A DNA stretch of 64,000 nt from Rhodobacter sp. (lineage in GTDB: Bacteria; Pseudomonadota; Alphaproteobacteria; Rhodobacterales; Rhodobacteraceae). Under the pieces are notes generated by a model. The model saw only the letters and a program-made list of their open reading frames with translations. It was not told the DNA's origin and did no database searches. Of this stretch, positions 15,859 to 24,476 are shown piece after piece. Every line of letters starts with the position of its first letter. Position 1 is the stretch's first letter. Both the position numbers and the translations under genes were made by a program. The stretch lies in NCBI GenBank assembly GCA_027484985.1, contig JAIXRW010000054.1, positions 23,479-87,478 of the forward strand. Direction: 5' to 3'.

Positions 15859-17637
15859 TCACGCCTGCCCGTCGGTGAACTGCAACCGCGCCAGACGGGC
15901 GTAAAGCCCGCCTTCGGCCACCAGCGCCTCATGCGTGCCGGTGGCAACGATCTTGCCGTGATCGAATACCACGATCCGGTCGGCCCGCTTGACCGTGGCC
16001 AGACGGTGCGCCACGACCAGCGTGGTTCGCCCTTCCGACAGGCTTTCCACCGCCGCCTGCACCGCCCGCTCGCTTTCGGCATCCAGCGCGCTGGTCGCTT
16101 CGTCCAGCAACAGCACCTTGGCATCGCGCAGGATCGCCCGCGCAATGGCAATGCGCTGCTTTTGCCCGCCCGAAAGCATGACACCCCGTTCGCCCAGCCA
16201 GCTGTCATAGCCCTGCGGCAATTCGGTCAAAAAGCCATGCGCCGCCGCCGCACGCGCCGCGGCCTCGACCTCGGCATCGGTCGCTTCGGGGCGGCCAAAG
16301 CGGATGTTGTCGCGCGCGGATGCGGCAAAGATGACGGGGTCTTGCGGCACCAGCGCCACGGCGCGGCGGAAATCGGCACGCTCCATCTCGCGCAGGTCAA
16401 TCCCGTCAAAGCGGATCGCGCCCGATTGCGGATCGTAGAACCGCATCAGCAATTGCAGGATCGTGGTCTTGCCCGCCCCCGACGGGCCGACCAGCGCCAC
16501 GGTTTCGCCCGGCCGTACCGTCAGGCTAACGCCGTCCAGCGCCGAAACCTCGGGCCGCGCGGGGTAGCGGAAGGTCACGGCGTCAAACACGATCTCGCCC
16601 CGCACGGGGCGGGGCAGGGCCTTGGGCGCGGCGGGATCGTTCACCGAATCCTCGGCTGCCAGCATCTCGACCAGCCGCTCGGTCGCGCCTGCGGCCCGCT
16701 GCACCTCGCCCCAAATCTCGGAAAGCGCCCCCACAGCACCCGCCACCAGAACCGCATAGATCACGAATTGCACCAATTCGCCCGGTGTCATCCCGCCCGC
16801 CCGCACATCGCGCGCGCCGATCCACAGCACCCCCACGATGCCCGTAAAGGTCAGGAAGATCACGATCACCGTCATCAGCGACCGCACCTTCACCCGCGTC
16901 TGCGCCGAACGGTAAGCCTTTTCCGTAACCTCGGCAAAAGCCGCCCGCGTCTGCCCCTCATGGGTAAAGGCCTGCACCGTCTGCACCGCCGACAGCGCCT
17001 CGGATGCCGATCCGCTGGATGCCGCGATCCAGTCCTGGTTCTCGCGGCTCAGCGCCCGCAGGCGGCGGCCCAAGATCACGATGGGCACCACGATGGCCGG
17101 CACGATCAGCAGCACCAGCCCCGTCAGCTTGGCCGAGGTCAGCATCAGCAGCACCAGCCCCCCCGCCAGCATCAGCAGGTTACGCAGCGCAACCGAAACC
17201 GAAGACCCGATCAAGGACAGGATCAAGGTGGTGTCGGTGGTGATCCGGCTCAGCACCTCGCCGGTCAGCAGGCGTTCGTAAAAGGCGGGGCTCATGCCCA
17301 TCACCCGGTCAAACAGGGCACGGCGGATATCGGCCACCACCCGTTCGCCCAGCTTGGTGACGAAATAGTATCGCACCCCCGTGCCCAGCGCGAGCAAGGC
17401 CGCGATCACCAGCGCCGCACCGAAATACTGGTCCAGCAACCCCACATCCTTGTTGAACCCGTCCACCACCCGCCGCACCGCGATGGGCAGCACAAGGCTC
17501 ATCCCGGCCGTCACGACCAGCGCCAGCAGGGCCAGCACGGTCATCCCCCGATAGGGCCGCATGAACGGCGCCAGCCCGCGCAGGGCCCCCACCCGTTTTG
17601 ATGCGGGGCGGTCGATGATCTTGTCGTCGCGGGCCAT
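15859..17637 (-). CDS. ABC exporter, fused permease/ATPase (MsbA-related, ABCB family)
   Basis: A 592-residue half-transporter. Residues about 25-320 form the six-helix transmembrane domain (first helix VLALLALVVTAGMSLVLPIAV), and about 355-590 the ATPase: Walker A GPSGAGKTT, signature SGGQKQR, Walker B VLLLDEATSALD. It would work as a homodimer in the inner membrane. The sequence fits the alphaproteobacterial MsbA-related group, whose substrate is unproven; lipid or drug export is likely. ATG 17637 was chosen for the AGGAAA just upstream; the open frame extends further without homology. It is divergent from the dehalogenase operon. Confidence 0.88.
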   Translation of the reverse strand: MARDDKIIDRPASKRVGALRGLAPFMRPYRGMTVLALLALVVTAGMSLVLPIAVRRVVDGFNKDVGLLDQYFGAALVIAALLALGTGVRYYFVTKLGERVVADIRRALFDRVMGMSPAFYERLLTGEVLSRITTDTTLILSLIGSSVSVALRNLLMLAGGLVLLMLTSAKLTGLVLLIVPAIVVPIVILGRRLRALSRENQDWIAASSGSASEALSAVQTVQAFTHEGQTRAAFAEVTEKAYRSAQTRVKVRSLMTVIVIFLTFTGIVGVLWIGARDVRAGGMTPGELVQFVIYAVLVAGAVGALSEIWGEVQRAAGATERLVEMLAAEDSVNDPAAPKALPRPVRGEIVFDAVTFRYPARPEVSALDGVSLTVRPGETVALVGPSGAGKTTILQLLMRFYDPQSGAIRFDGIDLREMERADFRRAVALVPQDPVIFAASARDNIRFGRPEATDAEVEAAARAAAAHGFLTELPQGYDSWLGERGVMLSGGQKQRIAIARAILRDAKVLLLDEATSALDAESERAVQAAVESLSEGRTTLVVAHRLATVKRADRIVVFDHGKIVATGTHEALVAEGGLYARLARLQFTDGQA

Positions 17638-17760
17638 ATCGTTTCCTGTGCTAAACGCTGCGCAGGGTTTAGCATCCCCGCCGTTGGGGACAAGCACCGC
17701 CGATGTCGCGCCCTCTATCGCCTGCCGTCCCGCCATGCCACCATGGCAGGCGGAGGCCCC

Positions 17761-18438
17761 ATGATCACCACCCTTGTCTTCGATGCCTACGGCACCCTGT
17801 TCGATGTCACCTCGCCCGCCCGCCGTTCGGCGGAAAGCGGTGACTTTCCGGCGCTTTCGACCAAGTGGCACAGCTTCGCGGGCGATTGGCGGCGCAAGCA
17901 GCTTGAATACACATGGCTTCGCACCATGGTCGGGGAATATGCCCCCTTCGACACCGTCACGGCCGATGCACTTGACTGGGCGCTTGACCGGCATGACCTG
18001 ACCGACCCCGCCCTGCGGGCGCGCCTGTTGTCTCATTACGAAGAATTGACCGCCTTTCCCGAAGCAGACGCCGTTCTCGGCAATCTTGCGGCTTCGGGTT
18101 ACCGGCTGGTGATCCTGTCCAACGGTAACCCCGCATGGCTTAGGGCGATGATCGGGGCCGCAGGCCTGCGCGACCGGTTCGAAGCGGTCCTGTCCGTCGA
18201 TCCCGTCCGCCTCTACAAACCCGCCCATCAGGTCTATGCGCGGGTCGAGGCGGCGACTGGCGCGCGCCCGCAGAACTGCCTTTTCGTGTCATCCAACGGG
18301 TGGGATATCGCGGGGGCCGCGCATTTCGGATTCGTGACCGCATGGGTAAACCGCGCGGGCGATCCGGTGGACCGCCTTCCCCAAGCCCCCGCCCATATCA
18401 TCCCCGACCTCACCCATCTGGCCCGCCTGCTGCAATGA
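17761..18438 (+). CDS. Haloacid dehalogenase type II-like hydrolase
   Basis: A 225-residue cytoplasmic HAD hydrolase of the L-2-haloacid dehalogenase type. Asp8 in VFDAYGTLFD is the nucleophile, SNGNPAWL is motif II, the Lys is in YKPAHQVY, and FVSSNGWDIAGA matches the type II signature with its Asn and Asp. These residues are those of true dehalogenases, but many homologues have other or unknown substrates. ATG 17761 has CGGAGG upstream; the stop overlaps the start of the next gene (ATGA at 18435). It is the first gene of a compact six-gene row that runs to 23004. Confidence 0.82.
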   Translation: MITTLVFDAYGTLFDVTSPARRSAESGDFPALSTKWHSFAGDWRRKQLEYTWLRTMVGEYAPFDTVTADALDWALDRHDLTDPALRARLLSHYEELTAFPEADAVLGNLAASGYRLVILSNGNPAWLRAMIGAAGLRDRFEAVLSVDPVRLYKPAHQVYARVEAATGARPQNCLFVSSNGWDIAGAAHFGFVTAWVNRAGDPVDRLPQAPAHIIPDLTHLARLLQ

Positions 18439-19262
18439 CGCGCTTCTTCCACGCCCCCGATGGCGCCCGCATTGCCTATTCCGACAAAGGGACCGGCCTG
18501 CCCCTGCTGTGCCTCGCTGGCCTGACGCGCACGATGGCCGATTTCGACTATCTCGCCCCGCATCTGCCCCCCCTGCGTCTGATCCGCATGGATTATCGCG
18601 GCCGCGGGGCCAGCGACTGGACGGGGGGCGCCACCTATACCATCCCGCAAGAGGCGGCCGATGCCTTGGCCCTGCTCGACCATCTGGGGCTGGAACGCAC
18701 CGCGATCCTTGGCACCTCGCGCGGGGGGCTGATCGGTATGTTCCTTGCCGTCACGGCGAAACAGCGCCTGATCGGGCTGTGCCTGAACGATATCGGCCCC
18801 GTGATCGAACGCGACGGGCTGGTCCGCATCGGCGATTACCTTGGACGCAACCCCGCGCCCAAAACCCTTGCCGCCTTGGCCGAAGCCTATCCCCGTTCGA
18901 TGCCGGGCTTTGCCAATGTCCCCCTGTCTCGCTGGCGGCAAGAGGCCGAAAAGCACTATACCGAAACGCCGGACGGCCTGCGCATCACTTACGATCCCGC
19001 CCTGCGCGATGGTTTCGTGGCCAGCCTTTCAGGCCCCGCCGCCGATGCCTGGCCCCTGTTCGATGCCTGCGTGGGCCTGCCGCTCGCGCTGATCCGTGGC
19101 GCGAATTCCGACCTGCTTTCCCCCGAAACCACCGCCGCGATGCAGCGCCGCCGCCCCGACCTTATCGTCGCGAACGTCCCCGACCGCGCCCATATCCCTT
19201 TCCTCGATGAACCCGAGGCGCTTGCCGCCATCGGCGCCTTCCTGAAAGCCTGCGCCGCATGA
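18435..19262 (+). CDS. Alpha/beta-fold hydrolase
   Basis: A 275-residue cytoplasmic hydrolase with a clear alpha/beta fold: MDYRGRGASD, nucleophile Ser95 in GTSRGG, an Asp in RGANSDLL, and the catalytic His in DRAHIPFLDE. The substrate is probably an ester, lactone or similar; no specific subfamily is recognised. It overlaps the upstream dehalogenase gene by four bases and the downstream threonine dehydratase-like gene by four bases, so it is translated as part of the same operon. The short lid between about residues 125 and 200 may define specificity. Confidence 0.8.
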   Translation: MTRFFHAPDGARIAYSDKGTGLPLLCLAGLTRTMADFDYLAPHLPPLRLIRMDYRGRGASDWTGGATYTIPQEAADALALLDHLGLERTAILGTSRGGLIGMFLAVTAKQRLIGLCLNDIGPVIERDGLVRIGDYLGRNPAPKTLAALAEAYPRSMPGFANVPLSRWRQEAEKHYTETPDGLRITYDPALRDGFVASLSGPAADAWPLFDACVGLPLALIRGANSDLLSPETTAAMQRRRPDLIVANVPDRAHIPFLDEPEALAAIGAFLKACAA

Positions 19263-20224
19263 CCTCGCTTGCGCTGATCACGGCCGCCGCCGACCGCCTG
19301 TCGGGCCATGCCCGCGTAACGCCGCTGCTGAACGCGCCCCTGCTCGACGCCGCCTTTGGCCGCCGCATCTTGGTCAAAGCGGAAAACCTGCAACTGACCG
19401 GATCGTTCAAGTTCCGTGGCGCGTGGTCGGCCATATCGGCCCTGCCGCCCGAAACCCGCGCCAAGGGCGTGCTGGCTTTTTCGTCAGGCAACCATGCCCA
19501 AGGCGTGGCCCTTGCCGCACGCATGCACGGCATCGCGGCGGTGGTCGTCATGCCCGCCGATGCGCCCACCGTAAAGATCGCCAATACCCGCGCCTACGGG
19601 GCCGAGGTGGTGCTGTATGACCGCAGCACCCAAGACCGCGACGCTATCGGCGAACGGCTGACCGCCCAACGCAACCTTACCCTGATCCGCCCCTATGACG
19701 ATGCACAGGTCATCGCGGGCCAAGGCACCATAGGTCTGGAAATCGCCGCCCAAGCCGCAGCCCTTGGCATCCATGACGCCGCCGTCATCGCCTGCTGTGG
19801 CGGGGGCGGGCTGTCGGCGGGCATTGCGCTCGCCCTCGAACCCCATATCGGCTTCCGCCTTCATACCGCTGAACCGGCGGGCTTTGACGATATGGCGCGA
19901 TCGCTGGCCACAGGCACCCCGCAGACGAACCCGCAACCCACCGGCTCAATCTGCGACGCAATCCTGACGCCCGCCCCCGGCAAACTGACCTTCCCCATCC
20001 TGCACCATCTTGCCAAAGGCGGGCTTGTCGTGACCGACGATCAGGCCCTGCACGCCATGGCGCTGGCCTTCACCCATCTGCGGATCGTGCTGGAACCGGG
20101 GGGCGCGGTTGCCCTTGCCGCCGCGCTGTTCTCGCCAGACCTACCCGACACGGTGATCGTCACCGCCTCGGGCGGGAATGTGGACCCTGCCACCCACCGC
20201 CTTGCCCTTGACCGCTTCGCCTGA
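19259..20224 (+). CDS. Threonine/serine dehydratase-like PLP enzyme
   Basis: A 321-residue fold-type II pyridoxal phosphate enzyme. The PLP lysine is Lys51 in SFKFRGA, SSGNHAQGVA follows, the phosphate-binding glycine loop is CGGGGLSAG near residue 180, and the C-terminus has TASGGNVDP. It lacks the regulatory ACT-like domain of biosynthetic IlvA, so it resembles catabolic threonine dehydratase, serine racemase or threo-3-hydroxyaspartate dehydratase. The reaction would be removal of water and ammonia from a hydroxyamino acid. It overlaps the preceding hydrolase gene by ATGA. Confidence 0.85.
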   Translation: MTSLALITAAADRLSGHARVTPLLNAPLLDAAFGRRILVKAENLQLTGSFKFRGAWSAISALPPETRAKGVLAFSSGNHAQGVALAARMHGIAAVVVMPADAPTVKIANTRAYGAEVVLYDRSTQDRDAIGERLTAQRNLTLIRPYDDAQVIAGQGTIGLEIAAQAAALGIHDAAVIACCGGGGLSAGIALALEPHIGFRLHTAEPAGFDDMARSLATGTPQTNPQPTGSICDAILTPAPGKLTFPILHHLAKGGLVVTDDQALHAMALAFTHLRIVLEPGGAVALAAALFSPDLPDTVIVTASGGNVDPATHRLALDRFA

Positions 20225-20269
20225 CCAATTCGAACTTTCACTCCGCCAATAGCGCCCGAAACCCTGCCG

Positions 20270-21058
20270 ATGCCCCATATCTTCCTGCCCGACCTGCGCC
20301 TGAATGCCGAACTGACCGGCCCCGCCCATGGCGCGCCGCTGGTCCTTTTCCACGCGCTCGGCACCGACATTTCGATCTGGGATGACCTGCTTCCCCTCTT
20401 GCCCGACACGCTGCGCATCCTGCGCCTCGACCTGCGCGGCCATGGCGCATCCGACACCCCGCCCCCGCCCTATGCCATGGGCGCGCTGGTGCGCGATGTG
20501 GAACGCGCGATGGACCATTTCGGTCTGAAGGATGCCGTGGTGCTGGGCCTGTCCATCGGCGGGCTGATCGCGCAGGGTCTTGCGGTCAAGCGGCTCGATC
20601 TGGTCCGCGCGCTGATCCTGTCGAACACGGCGGCCAAGATCGGCCGCCCCGAACACTGGGCCGACCGCATCGCCACCGTTACGGCGGGCGGCATGGCGGG
20701 GGTCACGGACAGCACGCTGGAACGCTGGCTGGGCCGCAACTGGCGCAGCCACAGCGCCGAACCGCGCCTGCGCGCCCTGCTTGCCAAAGCCCGCCCGCAG
20801 GGGTGGTGCGGTTGCGCCGCCGCCATTTCGGGCACCGATTTCTACCAGACCACCGCCACCCTGCGCCTGCCCACCCTTGCCATCGCCGGGGCCAATGACG
20901 GATCGACCCCGCCCGACCTTGTGCGCGAAACGGCTGATCTGATCCCCGGCCACCGCTTTGCCCTGATGCGCGGCACGGGCCATATGCCCCCGGTCGAGAA
21001 ACCCGCCGAATACGCCGCCCTGATCGGGCAATTCCTGTCCGATATCGGCCATGGCTGA
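20270..21058 (+). CDS. pcaD: 3-oxoadipate enol-lactonase
   Basis: A 262-residue alpha/beta hydrolase that fits PcaD, the enzyme that opens 3-oxoadipate enol-lactone in the beta-ketoadipate pathway. Support: FHALGTDISIWDD near the N-terminus, LRLDLRGHGASD, nucleophile Ser95 in GLSIGG, and the catalytic His in GTGHMPPVEKP. The length equals that of characterised PcaD proteins. The other pca genes (pcaB, pcaC, pcaGH) are not adjacent, and the hydroxyquinol branch further on does not need this lactonase, so the gene may serve a related lactone or act with pca genes elsewhere. It overlaps the next hydrolase gene by eight bases. Confidence 0.8.
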   Translation: MPHIFLPDLRLNAELTGPAHGAPLVLFHALGTDISIWDDLLPLLPDTLRILRLDLRGHGASDTPPPPYAMGALVRDVERAMDHFGLKDAVVLGLSIGGLIAQGLAVKRLDLVRALILSNTAAKIGRPEHWADRIATVTAGGMAGVTDSTLERWLGRNWRSHSAEPRLRALLAKARPQGWCGCAAAISGTDFYQTTATLRLPTLAIAGANDGSTPPDLVRETADLIPGHRFALMRGTGHMPPVEKPAEYAALIGQFLSDIGHG

Positions 21059-21779
21059 GTTTTTGCTGATCCACGGCGCCGCCCATGGGGCCTGGGCGTG
21101 GGACCATGTGATCCCTGCGCTCGCCAGCCTTGGCCACCATGCCCGCGCCATCGACCTGCCGGGCTGCGGGGCCGATGCCACGCCCGCCGCGCAGGCCACG
21201 CTAACTGCCTGCGCCCGCGCCATCACCGCCGCACTCGACCGCCCCACCCTGCTTGTCGGCCATTCGGCAGGCGGCTACGCGATCACCGCCGCCGCCGAAC
21301 ATGACCCGCAGAACATCGCCGCCCTGATCTACCTTTGCGCCTATGTCCCCCGCGCCGGATGCACCCTTGCCGACATGCGCCGCGCAGGCCCCGCCCAACC
21401 GCTTGCGGGCAGCTTCCGGCTGACAGCCGACCGCAGCGCCTTTGCCTTCGATCCCGCCATCGCCGCCGACCGCTTTTTCCACGACTGCCCGCCCGACCGC
21501 ACCGCCAAAGCCCTTGCCCGCCTGACCCCGCAGCCGCTGGCCCCGCAAGAAGCCGCGCTACCTTCAGTAGCGCGCGCCATGGCGCTGCCCCGCCATTACA
21601 TCCGCTGCACCGCCGACCGCACCATCCCGCCCGACTATCAGACCACCATGGCACAAGGCCTGCCCCTGACCGACCTGCCCACGGGCCATTCGCCCTTTCT
21701 CTCCGCGCCCGAAGCGCTTGCGCAACGGCTGCACGAAATCGCCACGCGCACCCTGTCGCCCGGCCGCCAGAAGGGCTAG
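21051..21779 (+). CDS. Alpha/beta-fold hydrolase (salicylate-esterase/HNL-like)
   Basis: A 242-residue hydrolase of the small, lid-poor group that includes plant methylesterases and hydroxynitrile lyases. It starts with FLLIHGAAHGAWAWDHV, has nucleophile Ser72 in GHSAGG, an Asp in CTADRTIP and the catalytic His in TGHSPFLS. It probably hydrolyses a small ester. It overlaps pcaD by eight bases and ends 10 bp before the MFS gene. Two hydrolases and a lactonase in one operon suggest breakdown of an esterified or lactone substrate. Confidence 0.78.
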   Translation: MAEFLLIHGAAHGAWAWDHVIPALASLGHHARAIDLPGCGADATPAAQATLTACARAITAALDRPTLLVGHSAGGYAITAAAEHDPQNIAALIYLCAYVPRAGCTLADMRRAGPAQPLAGSFRLTADRSAFAFDPAIAADRFFHDCPPDRTAKALARLTPQPLAPQEAALPSVARAMALPRHYIRCTADRTIPPDYQTTMAQGLPLTDLPTGHSPFLSAPEALAQRLHEIATRTLSPGRQKG

Positions 21780-21789
21780 CGTCCCGCCC

Positions 21790-23004
21790 ATGCAAAACCG
21801 CCTCGCCCTGACCTTCATCCTGATCACCGTCACCCTCGATGCCATCGGAATCGGCCTGATCTTTCCCGTCATGCCCGACCTGATCCGCAGCGTCACCCAT
21901 GGCGACCTGTCACAGGCCGCGATCTGGGGCGGCATCCTTTCGACCTCGTTCGCGGTGATGCAATTCCTGTTCGGCCCCGTGATCGGCTCATTGTCCGACC
22001 GCTTTGGCCGCCGTCCCGTGCTGCTGGTCTCGCTTCTGGTGATGGGGCTTGATTACATCGTGCTTGCCATGGCCCCCACGATCTGGCTGCTGCTGCTCGG
22101 CCGCATCGTTGCGGGCATCGCGGCGGCGACCTATGCCACCGCCACCGCCTATATCGCCGACATCACCCCGCCCGAAGAACGCGGCCGCCGCTTCGGCCTG
22201 ATCGGGGCCTGTTTCGGCGTGGGCTTCGTGCTGGGCCCGCTGTTGGGTGGCCTGCTGTCAACCCTGCATCTGCACGCCCCCTTCTACGCCGCCGCCGCAC
22301 TGGCCTTTGCCAATCTCGCGCTCGGGTTCTTCGTCCTTCCCGAAACCGTAACCGATGCCACGCGCCGCCCGTTTTCACTGGCCCGCGCCAACCCGCTTGG
22401 CGCGTTGCGGGCCGTGTCGCGCCTGCCGGGGGTGCGCCGCGTGCTGGCGACCTTCCTGATCCTTGGCATCGCGATGAACGTCTATCCCGCGATCTGGGCC
22501 TATTTCGGCCAGGCCCGCTTCGGCTGGGACAGCCGCATGGTCGGCCTGTCGCTGGCGCTTTACGGCGTGTCCTTCGCGGTCGGCCAAGCCCTGCTTGTCG
22601 GCCCGATGATCCGCCGCTTCGGCGAACACCGCGCCGCGCAATATGGCATGTGGGTCGATATCACCACGCTCGCGGCCCTCGGCCTTGTCACCTCGGGCAC
22701 CGCCGCGCTGGTCATCACCCCCATCACCGCGCTTGGCGGTGCCGTCACCCCTGCGCTTCAGGCGCTGGCCAGCCGCAGCGCCCCCGCCGATGCGCAGGGC
22801 GAATTGCAGGGCGTGCTTTCCTCGCTCAACGCCATCGCCATGATCACCGCGCCGCTTGTGATGACATCGGTCTTTTCCGCCTTCACCCATCCCGGCGCGC
22901 CGGTCTTTGCCCCCGGTGCGCCCTTCCTGCTGGCCTCGGCCCTGATGGTGCTGGCCTACCTTCTGCACACGGCAAAGCCCAAAACCGTCACGACGGCGTC
23001 GTAA
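21790..23004 (+). CDS. MFS transporter, TetA-like drug:H+ antiporter family
   Basis: A 404-residue inner-membrane protein with 12 predicted helices. The MFS motif A GSLSDRFGRRPVLL lies after helix 2, and motif C-like GACFGVGFVLGPLLGG in helix 5 marks an antiporter of the TCR/Tet group. ATG 21790 follows the hydrolase stop by 10 bp. The sequence alone does not show tetracycline resistance: housekeeping TetA-like pumps are common in this family, and no TetR-type repressor is adjacent. As the last gene of the operon it may export a substrate or a product of the preceding hydrolases. Confidence 0.82.
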   Translation: MQNRLALTFILITVTLDAIGIGLIFPVMPDLIRSVTHGDLSQAAIWGGILSTSFAVMQFLFGPVIGSLSDRFGRRPVLLVSLLVMGLDYIVLAMAPTIWLLLLGRIVAGIAAATYATATAYIADITPPEERGRRFGLIGACFGVGFVLGPLLGGLLSTLHLHAPFYAAAALAFANLALGFFVLPETVTDATRRPFSLARANPLGALRAVSRLPGVRRVLATFLILGIAMNVYPAIWAYFGQARFGWDSRMVGLSLALYGVSFAVGQALLVGPMIRRFGEHRAAQYGMWVDITTLAALGLVTSGTAALVITPITALGGAVTPALQALASRSAPADAQGELQGVLSSLNAIAMITAPLVMTSVFSAFTHPGAPVFAPGAPFLLASALMVLAYLLHTAKPKTVTTAS

Positions 23005-23027
23005 ACCGCAACGCCTCGTGCCTTTTG

Positions 23028-23082
23028 CCCCTTCACCTTGGCAGAAATACTCTGCGGGGGTGCGGGGGTGCAAAACCCCCGC
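23028..23082. repeat. Dispersed AAATACTC element with G5/C5 hairpin
   Basis: CCCTTCACCTTGGCAGAAATACTC is followed by a perfect hairpin, GCGGGGGT (23062-23069) with ACCCCCGC (23075-23082). It lies between the MFS and enolase-superfamily genes. The hairpin resembles that at 4190-4214, linking both to one repeat family. Confidence 0.7.
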
Positions 23083-23113
23083 TCCTGCGGCAAAAGCCAG
23101 CGGGAGGGCGACC

Positions 23114-24352
23114 ATGAAACTCAAGGACCTCGAAATCTTCACCGTCGCACCGCCCTATCCGGGCTGGGGCGGGCGCTACTGGATCTTCACCAAGCTCACC
23201 ACCGACAACGGCATCACGGGTTACGGCGAATGCTACGCCTCGACCGTGGGGCCAAAGGCGATGCGCGCGGTGATCGAGGATGTCTTTGAACGCCACATGC
23301 AGGGCCAGTCGCCTGAAAACATCGAATGGATGTTCCGCCGCGCCTATTCCTCGGGCTTCACGCAGCGGCCGGACCCCACGGTGATGGGCGCCTTCTCGGG
23401 CCTCGAAATCGCCTGCTGGGATATCTTGGGCAAGGCCCGCAACCGCCCTGTCTGGGCGCTCTTGGGCGGCAAGATCAATGACCGTATCCGCAGCTATACC
23501 TACCTTTACCCCGAACCCGGCAAGGAATCGGCCGAATTCTGGGTTGACCCCGACGCCGCCGCCGCCGCCGCCCTGCGCTTTGCCGACCTAGGCTTCACGG
23601 CGGTCAAGTTCGACCCGGCAGGCCCCTACACCATCCGTGGCGGCCATGAACCCGCCATGTCCGACATCACCCGCTCGGTCGCCTTCTGCAAGGCGATCCG
23701 CGACGCGGTGGGCGACCGTGTCGATCTTCTCTTCGGCACCCATGGTCAGTTCACCACCCCCGGCGCCATCCGCATGGGCATGGCGCTCGAACCCTATAAT
23801 CCGCTCTGGTATGAAGAGCCGATCCCGCCCGACAACCTGCTGGAATTTGCCGAAGTGGCGAAATCCGTACGCGTCCCCCTCGCTACCGGCGAAAGGCTGA
23901 CCACCAAATACGAATTCGGCGCGCTTCTGCGCCATGGCGGGGTCAAGATCCTGCAACCCGCCCTTGGCCGCGTGGGCGGCATATGGGAGGCGAAAAAGAT
24001 CGCCGCCATGGCCGAAATCTTCAACGCCGAAATGGCCCCGCACCTTTACGCGGGCCCCGTGGAATGGGCAGCCAACGTTCATCTTGCGGCCTCGATCCCC
24101 AACCTCTTGATCGCGGAGACCATCGAAACCGGCGGTGCCTTCCACCTCAAGCTGATCAAGAACACGATCAAATGGGAAGGCGGCTATATCATCCCGCCCG
24201 AAGCACCCGGTCTTGGCATCGAGTTCGACGAAGATGTCGCCCGCGCCCATCCCTATACCGGCAACCTTCTGCACTTGCAGATGCAAGAAGCCCCCTGCGA
24301 CTATTCCAACGGCAACCGCTTCGAAGGCGGGGCGCCATCCACCAAGGACTAA
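23114..24352 (+). CDS. Mandelate racemase/muconate lactonizing enzyme family protein
   Basis: A 412-residue enolase-superfamily enzyme. The N-terminal capping domain (about 1-130) precedes a (beta/alpha)7-beta barrel. A lysine in AVKFDPAG at the second strand is a likely base; metal-site acids are in WYEEPIPPDN and ATGERLTTKYEF, and the downstream histidine in MAPHLYAGPVEW may be the partner base. The family removes a proton alpha to a carboxylate, most often in sugar acid dehydratases or cycloisomerases; the exact substrate cannot be assigned. ATG 23114 has GGGAGGG upstream. A strong 10-bp hairpin follows the gene. No sugar transporter or dehydrogenase is next to it. Confidence 0.82.
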   Translation: MKLKDLEIFTVAPPYPGWGGRYWIFTKLTTDNGITGYGECYASTVGPKAMRAVIEDVFERHMQGQSPENIEWMFRRAYSSGFTQRPDPTVMGAFSGLEIACWDILGKARNRPVWALLGGKINDRIRSYTYLYPEPGKESAEFWVDPDAAAAAALRFADLGFTAVKFDPAGPYTIRGGHEPAMSDITRSVAFCKAIRDAVGDRVDLLFGTHGQFTTPGAIRMGMALEPYNPLWYEEPIPPDNLLEFAEVAKSVRVPLATGERLTTKYEFGALLRHGGVKILQPALGRVGGIWEAKKIAAMAEIFNAEMAPHLYAGPVEWAANVHLAASIPNLLIAETIETGGAFHLKLIKNTIKWEGGYIIPPEAPGLGIEFDEDVARAHPYTGNLLHLQMQEAPCDYSNGNRFEGGAPSTKD

Positions 24353-24388
24353 CGGACAAGGACTGACGGGCAAGCACTGGTTGGAAAA

Positions 24389-24424
24389 GACGGGGCGCAA
24401 GGGCAGGAACATCCGCGCCCCGTC
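24389..24424 (+). terminator. Perfect 10-bp hairpin after the enolase-superfamily gene
   Basis: GACGGGGCGC (24389-24398) pairs with GCGCCCCGTC (24415-24424) around a 16-base loop. It lies between this gene and the GNAT gene. There is no U-tract, so termination is inferred. Confidence 0.55.
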
Positions 24425-24476
24425 AGGGTTGGCAGGCGCAAGGCCCCGAACGGGCCAATGCTTTAGGAAGCCCGAC

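Noticed and set aside
21790..23004. Acquired tetracycline resistance
   Set aside because: TetA-like pumps are common chromosomal genes; there is no tetR beside it, no mobile element and no compositional change.
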